The notes beneath the pieces were generated by a model. That model saw nothing but the letters and a program-made list of their open reading frames with translations. It made no database searches and had not been told where the DNA came from. A stretch of DNA of 64,000 bases, taken from an uncultured Clostridia bacterium. GTDB lineage: Bacteria; Bacillota_A; Clostridia; TANB77; CAG-508. Location: assembly GCA_944393405.1 (NCBI GenBank), contig CALYAC010000005.1:1-64000 (forward strand), written 5' to 3'. The translations under genes were made by a program, and so were the position numbers. Below are positions 1 through 7,973 of this stretch, piece after piece; position 1 is the first letter of the stretch, and every line of letters starts with the position of its first letter.

Positions 1-71
1 GCAGTATTTTTAGATTCTTCTTTTTCGCTTTTCTTAAATTTCTTAAAAAAGTTTATAATGTTATCAAACAT
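1..71 (-). CDS. minE: MinE, cell division topological specificity factor (5' part only)
   Basis: The first 23 codons of a gene that runs off the left edge of the window. The visible product starts MFDNIINFFKKFKKSEKEES, the short amphipathic, Lys-rich start expected of MinE, the small protein that drives MinD off the membrane and sets the division site. The ATG at 71 has a GGAGGT ribosome binding site 7 bases upstream. It lies 18 bp downstream of minD on the same strand, the usual minD-minE order. Family assignment rests mainly on this position, because only the N terminus is visible. Confidence 0.75.
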   Translation of the reverse strand, partial: MFDNIINFFKKFKKSEKEESKNT

Positions 72-89
72 ATTTTACCTCCGATAGTA

Positions 90-890
90 TTAATGTTTAC
101 CTTTTGCGAAAAAACCTCTCATTTTACTAAAAAGACCTTCTTTCCTTCCTGGTATTGTTACTTCAATATTTTCTCCTAAAATTCTTCTTGCTATTTCCAA
201 ATAAGCTTTTCCTGAAGGAGCTTTATCCTTTGTAACAACAGGTTCACCTTTATTAGTTTGTGTAATTATATATTCATCATCAGGTACAACTCCAATAAGG
301 TCAATTGATAGTAAGTCTACTATGTCTTCAACATCCATCATTTCACCTTTTTTAATCATTGCAGGTCTAATTCTATTAATTACAAGCTCTGGATTTTTTA
401 TCTCAGATGCTTCTAATAACCCAATTATTCTGTCTGCATCTCTTATTGCTGATATTTCAGCAGTTGTAACTACTATAGCACGATTAGCTCCAGCTATAGC
501 ATTTTTAAATCCTTGTTCAATTCCTGCTGGACAATCTATTAATATATAATCAAATTCATCTTTTAGTTTTTCTATAAGTTCTTTCATTTGTTCTTCATTA
601 ATTGCACTTTTATCTCTTGTTTGGGCTGCTGGTAATAAAAATAATTCGTTAAATCTCTTATCTTTTATAAGGGCTTGTCTTAGTTTACATTTTTCTTCTA
701 CAACGTCAACTATATCATAGACAATTCTATTTTCTAGTCCCATTACAACATCTAAATTTCTTAAACCAATGTCTGTATCAACTAAAGCTACTTTTTTCCC
801 TTTTAGTGCTAAAGCTGCACCAAGGTTAGCTGTTGTTGTAGTTTTTCCTACTCCACCCTTTCCTGATGTTATAACTATAACCTCTCCCAT
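90..890 (-). CDS. minD: MinD, septum-site-determining ATPase
   Basis: Membrane-associated ParA/MinD-family ATPase that places the division site with MinC and MinE. The deviant Walker A motif GKGGVGKTT is at residues 10-18. The Walker B stretch YILIDCPAGIEQGF and a C-terminal amphipathic targeting helix (GLFSKMRGFF, about residues 253-262) are also visible. At 266 aa it has the normal family length. The ATG follows a GGAGG-type site. minE follows directly. No minC lies immediately upstream, because lepB is divergent there. Transcription probably starts from the promoter at 976-1004. The motif set and the minE neighbour separate it from ParA/Soj with good confidence. Confidence 0.95.
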   Translation of the reverse strand: MGEVIVITSGKGGVGKTTTTANLGAALALKGKKVALVDTDIGLRNLDVVMGLENRIVYDIVDVVEEKCKLRQALIKDKRFNELFLLPAAQTRDKSAINEEQMKELIEKLKDEFDYILIDCPAGIEQGFKNAIAGANRAIVVTTAEISAIRDADRIIGLLEASEIKNPELVINRIRPAMIKKGEMMDVEDIVDLLSIDLIGVVPDDEYIITQTNKGEPVVTKDKAPSGKAYLEIARRILGENIEVTIPGRKEGLFSKMRGFFAKGKH

Positions 891-975
891 ATATTTTCCT
901 CCTCATAAAATTCAAGTAACATTTTCAATATCACTTTTCATATATCAATAAAAATGCACAATTTTAAACACTATT

Positions 976-1004
976 ATTATATACGGAAAAGCCCAAAAGG
1001 TCAA
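976..1004 (-). promoter_or_regulatory. Sigma-A-type promoter for minD-minE
   Basis: On the minus strand TTGACC (999-1004) and TATAAT (976-981) are separated by 17 bases, near consensus and 86 bp before the minD start. The 376-bp gap 891-1266 otherwise holds the divergent lepB promoter and A+T-rich DNA. Confidence 0.7.
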
Positions 1005-1194
1005 TATTTTAACATCAAATATTACAAATATATTACAAAAAATCTACTAATTTATTTATATGTATGATATAATTATGTTACTTTGTTTTAGACTATAAGT
1101 TATATAAGTTATTAATTATATTTTAAATAATCAAAAAAATGAATAATACTATATTTTTACTTATTATATAAATTTATTAAATTACTTAAAAATA

Positions 1195-1223
1195 TTGATA
1201 AATTTGATAAAAAACTATATAAT
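1195..1223 (+). promoter_or_regulatory. Sigma-A-type promoter for lepB
   Basis: TTGATA (1195-1200), a 17-base spacer and TATAAT (1218-1223), 43 bp before the lepB ATG. A second isolated TATAAT at 1068-1073 has no good -35 box. Confidence 0.65.
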
Positions 1224-1266
1224 ATTAAAAGTTATTTTCAGATTTTTATAAAAGAGGTATTGCAAA

Positions 1267-1914
1267 ATGAAATTAAATGATAAAACAAAAGATATTCTTG
1301 AATGGATTGTATGCATAGTAATTGCATTAGTACTTGCATTATTAATAAGATATTATATTGGAACTCCAACAGTTGTTGCACAGCCATCAATGAAACCAAC
1401 ATTAGAACCTGGTCAAAGATTAATATTAAATAGATGGGTTAGAACTGTAAAGGAAATGCCAAATCGTGGAGATATAATTACATTTGAAGCTCCTTCAGAT
1501 GATTCATATATCTTTCCTGAAGATTTTGATCAAAATAACGTAGTTGCAAAATATTCAAATGAGCCAACTGGATTTTTTAGTAAATTTGTATATAATGTAC
1601 TAGAAATAGGAAAAGAAAGTTATATAAAAAGAGTAATAGGTCTTCCAGGGGATCATGTTAAAATAGAAGATGGCAAAGTATATATAAATGATGAAGAACT
1701 AGATGAATCATATCTTTCAGATACTGTAGTAACTAAAACAGATAATATGGCATATAAAGATTTAGTCGTTCCAGAAAATTCTGTATTTGTAATGGGAGAT
1801 AATAGAGAACATTCTACAGATAGTAGAGCATTTGGATGTATTCCTTTAGAAAAAATAGAGGGAAAAGTATGGATTAGATTTTGGCCATTTAGTTTGTTTG
1901 GTCATGTAAATTAA
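1267..1914 (+). CDS. lepB: Signal peptidase I
   Basis: Type I signal peptidase that removes signal peptides from exported proteins at the outer face of the membrane. One N-terminal membrane segment spans about residues 11-30. The nucleophile is Ser41 in QPSMKPT and the general base is Lys121 in YIKRVIGLPGD. The conserved box MGDNREHSTDSR lies near 176-187. The Ser-Lys spacing of 80 residues is wider than in short Gram-positive SipS enzymes, because of an inserted acidic loop at about 75-115. The length of 215 aa is within the family range. An AGAGGT site precedes the ATG. The surface proteins and wall hydrolases elsewhere in the window are plausible substrates, which is an inference. Confidence 0.93.
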   Translation: MKLNDKTKDILEWIVCIVIALVLALLIRYYIGTPTVVAQPSMKPTLEPGQRLILNRWVRTVKEMPNRGDIITFEAPSDDSYIFPEDFDQNNVVAKYSNEPTGFFSKFVYNVLEIGKESYIKRVIGLPGDHVKIEDGKVYINDEELDESYLSDTVVTKTDNMAYKDLVVPENSVFVMGDNREHSTDSRAFGCIPLEKIEGKVWIRFWPFSLFGHVN

Positions 1915-1949
1915 TTTTATACACTTAACATATTTTAAGAGGTGAAATT

Positions 1950-2864
1950 TTGGGCTTTGATAATATTTTAGGAAATAACCATATTAAAGAATTACTAAAT
2001 AATTCCATAAAATCAAATAACATACTTCATAGCTATATGTTTATAGGAACAGAAGGTATTGGAAAAAGTCTTTTTGCTAAAGAATTTTCTAAAATGATAT
2101 TATGTTCATCAAATAATAAACCTTGTGGCATATGTTCTTCATGTATAAAATTTGATTCAAATAATCATCCAGATTTTACTGTTATTGATTCAGAAGATAA
2201 AAAAAGTATTAAAATTGGTCAAATTAGATTTTTGCAAGAACAAATTGCAGAAAAGCCAATTGTTTCATCTAGAAAAATATATATAATAAATAATAGCGAT
2301 CTAATGACTGTTGAAGCTCAAAACTGTTTACTAAAAACTTTAGAAGAACCACCAGAATATGCTACTATTATTTTAATTTTATCTAATGAAAATAAACTTT
2401 TAAACACTATCAAATCTAGATGTACTAAAATTAATTTTCAAAATATTTCAAAAGAGGATTTAAATAAATATGCTATTCAAAATAATATAACTGCTTCTAA
2501 TACTCTTTTAGATATATGCAATGGTAGTATAGGTAAACTAATATCTTTAAAAGATGATTCAGAAATTTATTCTAATTTAGATAATATATTACATAATTTA
2601 GATAAAAAAGATATTACAGATATTTGGAATGATTCAGAAATATTGTATAAATCAAAAGATAATATTTTAGATCTTTTAGACTATTTTAATATATACTTTT
2701 TTAATAATCTAAAAATAAATCAGGACTTAAAATATATAAATTCAATTAAAATTGTTGAATTAACCAAAAAAAGATTATCATCTAATGCAAATTTTGATAT
2801 GTGTATTGATAATCTATTACTAAAAATATGGGAGGAATTTAATGAAAGTCATAATAGGAGTTAA
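1950..2864 (+). CDS. holB: DNA polymerase III subunit delta' (clamp loader)
   Basis: AAA+ clamp-loader subunit that helps load the beta sliding clamp during replication. The P-loop GTEGIGKS is at 33-40. A zinc-binding cluster uses Cys52, Cys59, Cys62 and Cys65. The conserved KTLEEPPEYA sensor region is at about 130. At 304 aa it matches Firmicutes HolB. The start is TTG at 1950, chosen because AAGAGGTG sits 5 bases upstream and the product then begins GFDNILGN, the typical family start. Its 3' end overlaps ricT by 23 bp, and holB followed by ricT/yaaT is a known Firmicutes arrangement. It probably shares transcription with lepB, 35 bp upstream. Confidence 0.92.
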   Translation: MGFDNILGNNHIKELLNNSIKSNNILHSYMFIGTEGIGKSLFAKEFSKMILCSSNNKPCGICSSCIKFDSNNHPDFTVIDSEDKKSIKIGQIRFLQEQIAEKPIVSSRKIYIINNSDLMTVEAQNCLLKTLEEPPEYATIILILSNENKLLNTIKSRCTKINFQNISKEDLNKYAIQNNITASNTLLDICNGSIGKLISLKDDSEIYSNLDNILHNLDKKDITDIWNDSEILYKSKDNILDLLDYFNIYFFNNLKINQDLKYINSIKIVELTKKRLSSNANFDMCIDNLLLKIWEEFNESHNRS

Positions 2865-3771
2865 ATTTAGAAAGCCTGGTAAAGTATATTTTTTTGATCC
2901 CGGCAATATACATGTAAATATTAAATCGAAGGTCATTGTAGAAACTACTCTTGGAGAGGAACTTGGTGAAGTAGTTGCAAAAAAGAAGCTATTGCCAAAT
3001 ACTAAATTAACTACCCCTCTAAAACCAATTATTAGAATTGCAAATAATAAAGATTTAAAACATTATGAAGATAATAAGAAAAAAGAAAAAGAAGCTTTTG
3101 AAGTTTGTGAAAGTAAAATCAAAAAGTTAGGTTTAGATATGAATCTAACAGACGTTGAATATAGTTTTGATAATAGTAAACTTTTATTCTATTTTACAGC
3201 TGACGGTAGAATTGATTTTAGAGAGTTAGTTAAAGAATTAGCCGCAATTTTTAAAACTAGAATAGAATTAAGACAAATTGGAGTTAGAGATGAAGTAAAA
3301 AGAATCGGTGGCAATGGTGTATGCGGAAGAGAATTATGTTGTTGTTCTTTCTTAAATAATTTTGAGGCAGTATCTATTAAGATGGCAAAAGAACAAAACA
3401 TGTCTTTAAATCCTGCAAAAATTTCAGGCAGTTGTGGTAGACTTATGTGTTGTTTAAAATATGAGCAAGAAGTTTATGAAGATAAACTAAGTCACTTACC
3501 AAAACTTGGAGCAATAGTCCAAACAGATGAAGGCGAAGGCGTAGTTGATTCCATCGAAACATTAAAAGAAATCGTGAAAGTAAAATTAAAAGATGATAAT
3601 GATGAAACATATTATAAAAAATACAATGCATCTGATTTAAAAATCATCAAAAATATTTCTTCAGAAGAAGTAGTAGATGAAGAAGAAAAAGAAAACTTAG
3701 AAGAACTACAAAAATTAGAAGAATTAGAAGAACAAGATAGAAAAAATGATAAAGATGAAGATATATTTTAA
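2842..3771 (+). CDS. ricT: RicT/YaaT, PSP1-domain regulatory iron-sulfur protein
   Basis: PSP1-family protein. In Bacillus, RicT joins RicA and RicF in the Y-complex, which binds Fe-S clusters and promotes RNase Y-dependent RNA maturation with effects on sporulation and competence. Here the PSP1 core occupies about residues 1-210. The cysteine groups are Cys161, Cys166-168, Cys198 and Cys203-204. The C-terminal 50 residues form a highly acidic, probably disordered tail, longer than in many homologues. GGAGG lies 6 bases upstream of the ATG inside holB, so translation is probably coupled. A small ferredoxin follows 13 bp downstream. Confidence 0.88.
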   Translation: MKVIIGVKFRKPGKVYFFDPGNIHVNIKSKVIVETTLGEELGEVVAKKKLLPNTKLTTPLKPIIRIANNKDLKHYEDNKKKEKEAFEVCESKIKKLGLDMNLTDVEYSFDNSKLLFYFTADGRIDFRELVKELAAIFKTRIELRQIGVRDEVKRIGGNGVCGRELCCCSFLNNFEAVSIKMAKEQNMSLNPAKISGSCGRLMCCLKYEQEVYEDKLSHLPKLGAIVQTDEGEGVVDSIETLKEIVKVKLKDDNDETYYKKYNASDLKIIKNISSEEVVDEEEKENLEELQKLEELEEQDRKNDKDEDIF

Positions 3772-3784
3772 GGAGGTGAATTAA

Positions 3785-3958
3785 ATGGCATACAAGATTA
3801 GTGATAAATGTATTAAATGTGGAGCTTGTGCATCTGCTTGCCCTATGCAATGTATTACAGAAGGTGACGATAGATATGTAATAGATGAATCTGTATGTAT
3901 TGGATGTGGATCATGTGCAAGTACTTGCCCAGTTGGTGCTCCAGAACCAAATGAATAA
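3785..3958 (+). CDS. Small 2[4Fe-4S] ferredoxin
   Basis: A 57-residue clostridial-type ferredoxin. The sequence reads MAYKISDKCIKCGACASACP and so on, with two CxxCxxCxxxCP cluster motifs (Cys9, 12, 15, 19 and Cys38, 41, 44, 48). It is a soluble electron carrier in the cytoplasm. AGGAGGTGA lies 5 bases before the ATG. It follows ricT by 13 bp and is closed by the terminator at 3977-4024. It is a candidate electron partner for the por-encoded oxidoreductase nearby, which uses ferredoxin, but the operon link is to ricT and that partnership is inference. Confidence 0.93.
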   Translation: MAYKISDKCIKCGACASACPMQCITEGDDRYVIDESVCIGCGSCASTCPVGAPEPNE

Positions 3959-3976
3959 TATTATAAATTCATACAT

Positions 3977-4024
3977 AAAATAGTATAAAAATATAGCAAT
4001 ATTTTTATACTATTTTATTTTTTT
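3977..4024 (+). terminator. Intrinsic terminator after the lepB-ferredoxin unit
   Basis: 17-bp perfect stem (3977-3993 with 4000-4016), 6-base loop TAGCAA, then a T-rich tail. Confidence 0.85.
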
Positions 4025-4106
4025 GCTTTTTTTAATCTTTAATATCTCTTGATTTATTTTTATTTTAAATTTATTAAAATTTTCTTAATATTTTTTTATT
4101 TTAGTA

Positions 4107-4135
4107 TTGCTATTTTTTTTTCATTATGTTATAAA
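4107..4135 (+). promoter_or_regulatory. Promoter of the DUF4190-like gene
   Basis: TTGCTA (4107-4112), 17 bases, TATAAA (4130-4135), 36 bp before the ATG at 4172. Confidence 0.5.
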
Positions 4136-4171
4136 TATGTTATATTATGTCGAAACAAGGAGGATGTATTT

Positions 4172-4447
4172 ATGGAAGAAAAGAAATCAAATGGATTAGC
4201 AATAACTTCTCTAGTTTTAGGTATTGTTGCAATCGTATTTAGTTTCATCGGACTTTCTATACCTTTTGGTTTAATAATTGGTATAGTTGGTATCATACTA
4301 GGTGTTATGGCTAAAAAGAAAAATCCATGTGGAATGGCAACAGCAGGTTTAGTACTTTCTATAATCGGTACAGTTTTATGTGCTATCGTATTTATAGCTT
4401 GTATGGCTTGTGTCGGAGCTATCGGAAGCGCAGCTTCATTAGCTTAG
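4172..4447 (+). CDS. DUF4190-type small membrane protein
   Basis: A 91-residue membrane protein with two or three hydrophobic segments (about residues 9-27, 31-46 and 57-80), a Lys-rich loop containing KKKNPCG and a small-residue C terminus. The Gly/Ile-rich helix pair around GLAITSLVLGIVA is typical of DUF4190, a family of unknown biochemical role. The start at 4172 was chosen because AAGGAGG lies 8 bases before it and the predicted promoter lies between this ATG and an in-frame ATG at 4049. The upstream extension would place coding sequence across that promoter. A hairpin follows, then the lgt-like gene. Confidence 0.7.
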   Translation: MEEKKSNGLAITSLVLGIVAIVFSFIGLSIPFGLIIGIVGIILGVMAKKKNPCGMATAGLVLSIIGTVLCAIVFIACMACVGAIGSAASLA

Positions 4448-4490
4448 TATTATTACATGTTTAATTATTAAATAATTATTTTTATAAAGA

Positions 4491-4530
4491 AGGAAAACAG
4501 ATTCTTGTTTTCCTAATTTTTAAATTAGGA
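4491..4530 (+). terminator. Overlapping hairpins between the DUF4190-like gene and lgt
   Basis: Hairpin 1: AGGAAAACA (4491-4499) pairs with TGTTTTCCT (4506-4514), followed by AATTTTT, consistent with a terminator. Hairpin 2: TCCTAATTT (4511-4519) pairs with AAATTAGGA (4522-4530) and covers the lgt ribosome binding site TAGGAG. The two share 4511-4514, so they compete. Confidence 0.6.
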
Positions 4531-4539
4531 GTTATTTTT

Positions 4540-5343
4540 ATGTTACCAACATTTACAATTTTCGGTTTTGAATTTGCTTCATATGGATTTATTATATTTG
4601 TAGGGATATTTATAGGCTCTTTTATAGCAGTACAACACTTTTCCAAGTTTCATGAAATAAAAAAAGAAGATGTAGTATATGCAATATTATATGGAATAAT
4701 AGGTCTTGGAATTGGTGCTAAATTACTATATTTAATAACTAATATTCCTTTTTTAATCGAAAACTATCAAGTATTAGACTTATGGGATACGTTTATGAAA
4801 ATGCTTAAAGGTGGATTTGTCTTTTACGGAGGTTTAATAGGTGGTGTATTAGGTGTATTTATATACTCAAAACAATTTAAAGTATCTTTTAAAGACCTAT
4901 TATTAATCTTAATACCAATAGTTCCTTTAGTACATGGTATAGGTAGAATAGGTTGTTTATGTGCTGGTTGTTGTTATGGTATGGAATACCATGGATTTGG
5001 TGCAATTACATTCCACAATTCTGAACTTGCTCCAAATGGTGTGCCACTATTTCCAACACAAATTATTGAAGCAATATGTTTATTTATAATATTTATAGTA
5101 CTTTTAGTTACATATAAAAAGTTTTTAGGAACATATAAAACTCTTGGATTATACTGTATTTTATATAGTATAGTTAGATTTACACTTGAATTCTTTAGAG
5201 GTGATCTAATAAGAGGCATATATTTTAGTCTATCTACTTCTCAGTGGATTAGTATTGGAATATTTATTATAGGAATTGGAATATTTATTTATGAGCATAA
5301 AAAATCGAAAGAAAAAAATATTAATGAAAATATCCAAAAATAA
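4540..5343 (+). CDS. lgt: Prolipoprotein diacylglyceryl transferase family protein
   Basis: Polytopic membrane enzyme expected to transfer diacylglycerol from phosphatidylglycerol to the lipobox cysteine of prolipoproteins. About seven hydrophobic segments are visible. The Lgt signature region is HGIGRIGCLCAGCCYG at residues 132-147, and FPTQIIEAI (at about 170) and a late RGDLIRG motif also fit. The signature is a Cys-rich variant: classical Lgt has Asn residues where this protein has Cys, a form common in clostridial relatives. True Lgt activity is therefore likely but not certain. The length of 267 aa is normal. TAGGAG lies 9 bases before the ATG, partly within a hairpin. Confidence 0.82.
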   Translation: MLPTFTIFGFEFASYGFIIFVGIFIGSFIAVQHFSKFHEIKKEDVVYAILYGIIGLGIGAKLLYLITNIPFLIENYQVLDLWDTFMKMLKGGFVFYGGLIGGVLGVFIYSKQFKVSFKDLLLILIPIVPLVHGIGRIGCLCAGCCYGMEYHGFGAITFHNSELAPNGVPLFPTQIIEAICLFIIFIVLLVTYKKFLGTYKTLGLYCILYSIVRFTLEFFRGDLIRGIYFSLSTSQWISIGIFIIGIGIFIYEHKKSKEKNINENIQK

Positions 5344-5390
5344 ATTATAACTTAAAATTACCTAATAATAATTTAGGTTTAATATTAAAT

Positions 5391-5436
5391 AAAAAATAGA
5401 GATAATCATCTTTTAGTATGAATATCTCTATTTTTT
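5391..5436. terminator. Bidirectional terminator between lgt and porB
   Basis: 14-bp stem (5391-5404 with 5423-5436), A-run on the left and T-run on the right, so it can serve both converging genes. Confidence 0.8.
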
Positions 5437-5479
5437 TCAACTAATTATATAATTTACAATTTAAGTCCGTCCCTTTTTG

Positions 5480-6433
5480 TTAATCTTTATTGCTCATTTC
5501 TTCTAATTTTAGTAAGTCTTCCCATCTTCTATCTACTTCTTTTTGGAATTCTTCTATCATCCATTCATTTCCTGGTTTAAACATATGTCTAAAACGTTTT
5601 TGTGGTTTTAAGAATTCTTCTATAGGAAGTTTTTTAGCAGGTTTATATGTTATTTTATATTTACCATTTTCTATCTCATATAAAGGCCAATAACATGTCT
5701 CTACAGCTAATTTATTAATAGTCATTAAATCTTCTGTTGGATATCCCCATCCTCTTGGACATGGTGATAATACATTTAAGAATGTTGGTCCTTCTGTATA
5801 AATTGCTTTTTCAGCTTTTTCATATAAATCTTTAAAATTCATATATGCTATTGTTTGTGCAACATATGGTAAATGATGCGCTTCCATTATTTCTGTTAAA
5901 TCTTTTCTTGATTGCATTTTTCCAGGTATAACTGTTCCTGCAGGACTTGTTGTTGTATCAGCAAATTTAGGTGTTGCTGATGAACGTTGAATACCAGTAT
6001 TCATATATGCACCATTATCATAACATACATATGTCATGTCATGACCTCTTTCCATAGCTCCAGATAAACTTTGGATTCCTATATCATAAGTTCCTCCATC
6101 TCCTCCAAATGCTATGAATTTTGTGTGTTCATCTTCTGGTAATTTTCCTTGTTTTTTCATTGATTTATATGCTGCTTCTGCTCCTGAAAGTGTTGCTGCA
6201 GCACACTCAAATGCTGTATGAATATATGAATCTGTCCAAGATGTATATGGATACATAAAGCTTGATACTTCCATACATCCTGTTGCATTAGCTATAACTG
6301 CATGATCTTCTGGCTTTAATGCTCTTAAAATCATTCTCGCTACTGGAGGAGCACCACAACCTGCACACATTCTATGTCCTGAAGTAAATCTTGATGGCTT
6401 TTCGGCCACTATTTCTTTCATATTATATGCCAT
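5480..6433 (-). CDS. porB: 2-oxoacid:ferredoxin oxidoreductase subunit beta (TPP-binding)
   Basis: Beta subunit of a four-subunit pyruvate (or related 2-oxoacid) ferredoxin oxidoreductase, which interconverts pyruvate plus CoA with acetyl-CoA, CO2 and reduced ferredoxin. The TPP/magnesium motif starts GDGGTYDIG at residues 111-119, with YDNGAYMNTG at about 138-147 completing it. Cys23 and Cys26 (MCAGCG) belong to the cluster-binding set. At 317 aa the length is standard. It is the last gene of porC-D-A-B, 6 bp after porA, with AAGGAG before its ATG. Pyruvate is the likeliest substrate, but sequence alone does not exclude 2-ketoisovalerate. Confidence 0.92.
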   Translation of the reverse strand: MAYNMKEIVAEKPSRFTSGHRMCAGCGAPPVARMILRALKPEDHAVIANATGCMEVSSFMYPYTSWTDSYIHTAFECAAATLSGAEAAYKSMKKQGKLPEDEHTKFIAFGGDGGTYDIGIQSLSGAMERGHDMTYVCYDNGAYMNTGIQRSSATPKFADTTTSPAGTVIPGKMQSRKDLTEIMEAHHLPYVAQTIAYMNFKDLYEKAEKAIYTEGPTFLNVLSPCPRGWGYPTEDLMTINKLAVETCYWPLYEIENGKYKITYKPAKKLPIEEFLKPQKRFRHMFKPGNEWMIEEFQKEVDRRWEDLLKLEEMSNKD

Positions 6434-6439
6434 ATTCTT

Positions 6440-7624
6440 TTACTCCTTTCTTAATCCTAAATATCTATATGGATTTTCTATTTTGTCTTTTTTACTATCT
6501 TCTATTAAATCTTTAAATACTGATTCAATTTCTTTTGTAGTTGTATCTCTACCACCAATACCATATACGTAGCTTGATGCTAACACTTTGTTTTGATTTG
6601 TGTACATTGCTGATGTAACATCTTCAAATAAAGCTCCTCCTGCACCATTTACAGAATCTGCTTTATCTAATATTGCAACAGCTTTTAGATGTGATAAAGC
6701 TTTTGCTACTTCTTCTGCTGGGAATGGTCTAAATACACGTATTTTTAATAAACCAGCTTTTATTCCCTTTTCTCTTAAATTATCTACTACATCTTTTGTA
6801 GTTCCTGCAGTAGAGTTCATACAAACGATTGCTACTTCTGCATCATCTAACTTATATTCTTCAAATAGTCCATATTTTCTTCCTGTCATTTTTTCAAAAT
6901 CTTTTGCAACATCTAATATAACTTGTTTAGCATTTCTCATTGCTTCAGCTTGTTGATATTTATGTTCAAATAAAAATGTTTGAACATCTAAAGGTCCAAC
7001 AGCTATTGGCTCTTTTTTATTTAAAAGATAATGTTCTGGATGATATTTTCCTACAAATTCTTTTACTTTTTCATCCTCTAATAATTCTATATTCTCAATA
7101 GAATGTGATGTTATAAATCCGTCTTGACATACCATTAGTGGTAATAATACATCTTTATTTTCAGCAATTCTATGAGCCATAATTAAATTATCATATGCTT
7201 CTTGATTTGTTTCTGAAAAAATTTGAATCCAACCACTATCACGTGCTCCCATTGCATCTGAATGGTCATTATGAATATTAAGTGGTCCTGATACTGCTCT
7301 ATTTACTAAAGACATTACTATTGGAAGTCTTAAGCTTGAAGCAATATATATCATTTCCCACATAAGTGATAATCCATTTGCTGATGTAGCTGTCATAGCT
7401 CTAGCCCCTGCAGCTTCTGCACCGATACATGCACTCATTGCACTATGTTCGCTTTCAACTGCAACAAACTCAGTATCTACTTGTCCGTTATCCACAAAAG
7501 TTGAAAAATATTGTGGAATTTCTGTTGATGGTGTTATAGGAAATGCTGCTACAACATCTGGATTAATTTGTTTCATTGCTGTTGCTGCTGCTTCATTTCC
7601 ACTTAAACGTTCTCTTATACCCAT
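6440..7624 (-). CDS. porA: 2-oxoacid:ferredoxin oxidoreductase subunit alpha
   Basis: Alpha subunit of the complex, 394 aa, containing the pyrimidine-binding N-terminal region (ITPSTEIPQYF near residue 30 and a conserved Glu in VAVESEHSAMSACIGAEAAG at about 77-96) and the C-terminal domain II (VVDNLREKGIKAGLLKIR). It contributes half of the TPP site together with PorB. Start ATG at 7624 with GGAGG overlapping the porD stop region, so translation is probably coupled to porD. Separate alpha, beta, gamma and delta genes distinguish this enzyme from the fused single-chain clostridial PFOR. Confidence 0.93.
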   Translation of the reverse strand: MGIRERLSGNEAAATAMKQINPDVVAAFPITPSTEIPQYFSTFVDNGQVDTEFVAVESEHSAMSACIGAEAAGARAMTATSANGLSLMWEMIYIASSLRLPIVMSLVNRAVSGPLNIHNDHSDAMGARDSGWIQIFSETNQEAYDNLIMAHRIAENKDVLLPLMVCQDGFITSHSIENIELLEDEKVKEFVGKYHPEHYLLNKKEPIAVGPLDVQTFLFEHKYQQAEAMRNAKQVILDVAKDFEKMTGRKYGLFEEYKLDDAEVAIVCMNSTAGTTKDVVDNLREKGIKAGLLKIRVFRPFPAEEVAKALSHLKAVAILDKADSVNGAGGALFEDVTSAMYTNQNKVLASSYVYGIGGRDTTTKEIESVFKDLIEDSKKDKIENPYRYLGLRKE

Positions 7625-7626
7625 AT

Positions 7627-7929
7627 TTATTCCTCCTCACCTTCAGTTTTCATAACTATTGCACCAAATGGACATACTTTTGCGCATACTCCACATCCTT
7701 TACAATAATCATAATTAAAGTCTGTTCTTTTTTGATCTTTTCCTACTGGAATTGCATCTTCTGGACAAACTGGAAAACATAATCCGCATTGAATACATTT
7801 TTCTGGAATATATTCAGGTCTTACACTTCTCCAATCTCCTGTTTTAAACTCTCTAGCATTTCCAGCTTCATAAATATTACCACCAATTGTCATTTTATCT
7901 GCTGGTGTATTTTTATCTATATTAGTCAT
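7627..7929 (-). CDS. porD: 2-oxoacid:ferredoxin oxidoreductase subunit delta (ferredoxin-like)
   Basis: A 100-residue subunit with two 4Fe-4S motifs, CIQCGLCFPVCP and CKGCGVCAKVCP, which relays electrons from the TPP site to ferredoxin. It is preceded by about 45 residues including WRSVRPEYIPEK, typical of PorD rather than a free ferredoxin. AAGGAG lies ahead of the ATG. It sits between porC (44 bp upstream) and porA (2 bp downstream). Confidence 0.93.
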   Translation of the reverse strand: MTNIDKNTPADKMTIGGNIYEAGNAREFKTGDWRSVRPEYIPEKCIQCGLCFPVCPEDAIPVGKDQKRTDFNYDYCKGCGVCAKVCPFGAIVMKTEGEEE

Positions 7930-7973
7930 TATTTTCTCTCCTTTCTTGTCAATTAATTTACTATAAGTATCTA

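Noticed and set aside
4049..4171. N-terminal extension of the DUF4190-like protein
   Set aside because: The extension covers the probable promoter and is very A+T-rich Phe/Ile sequence. The internal ATG has a strong ribosome binding site.
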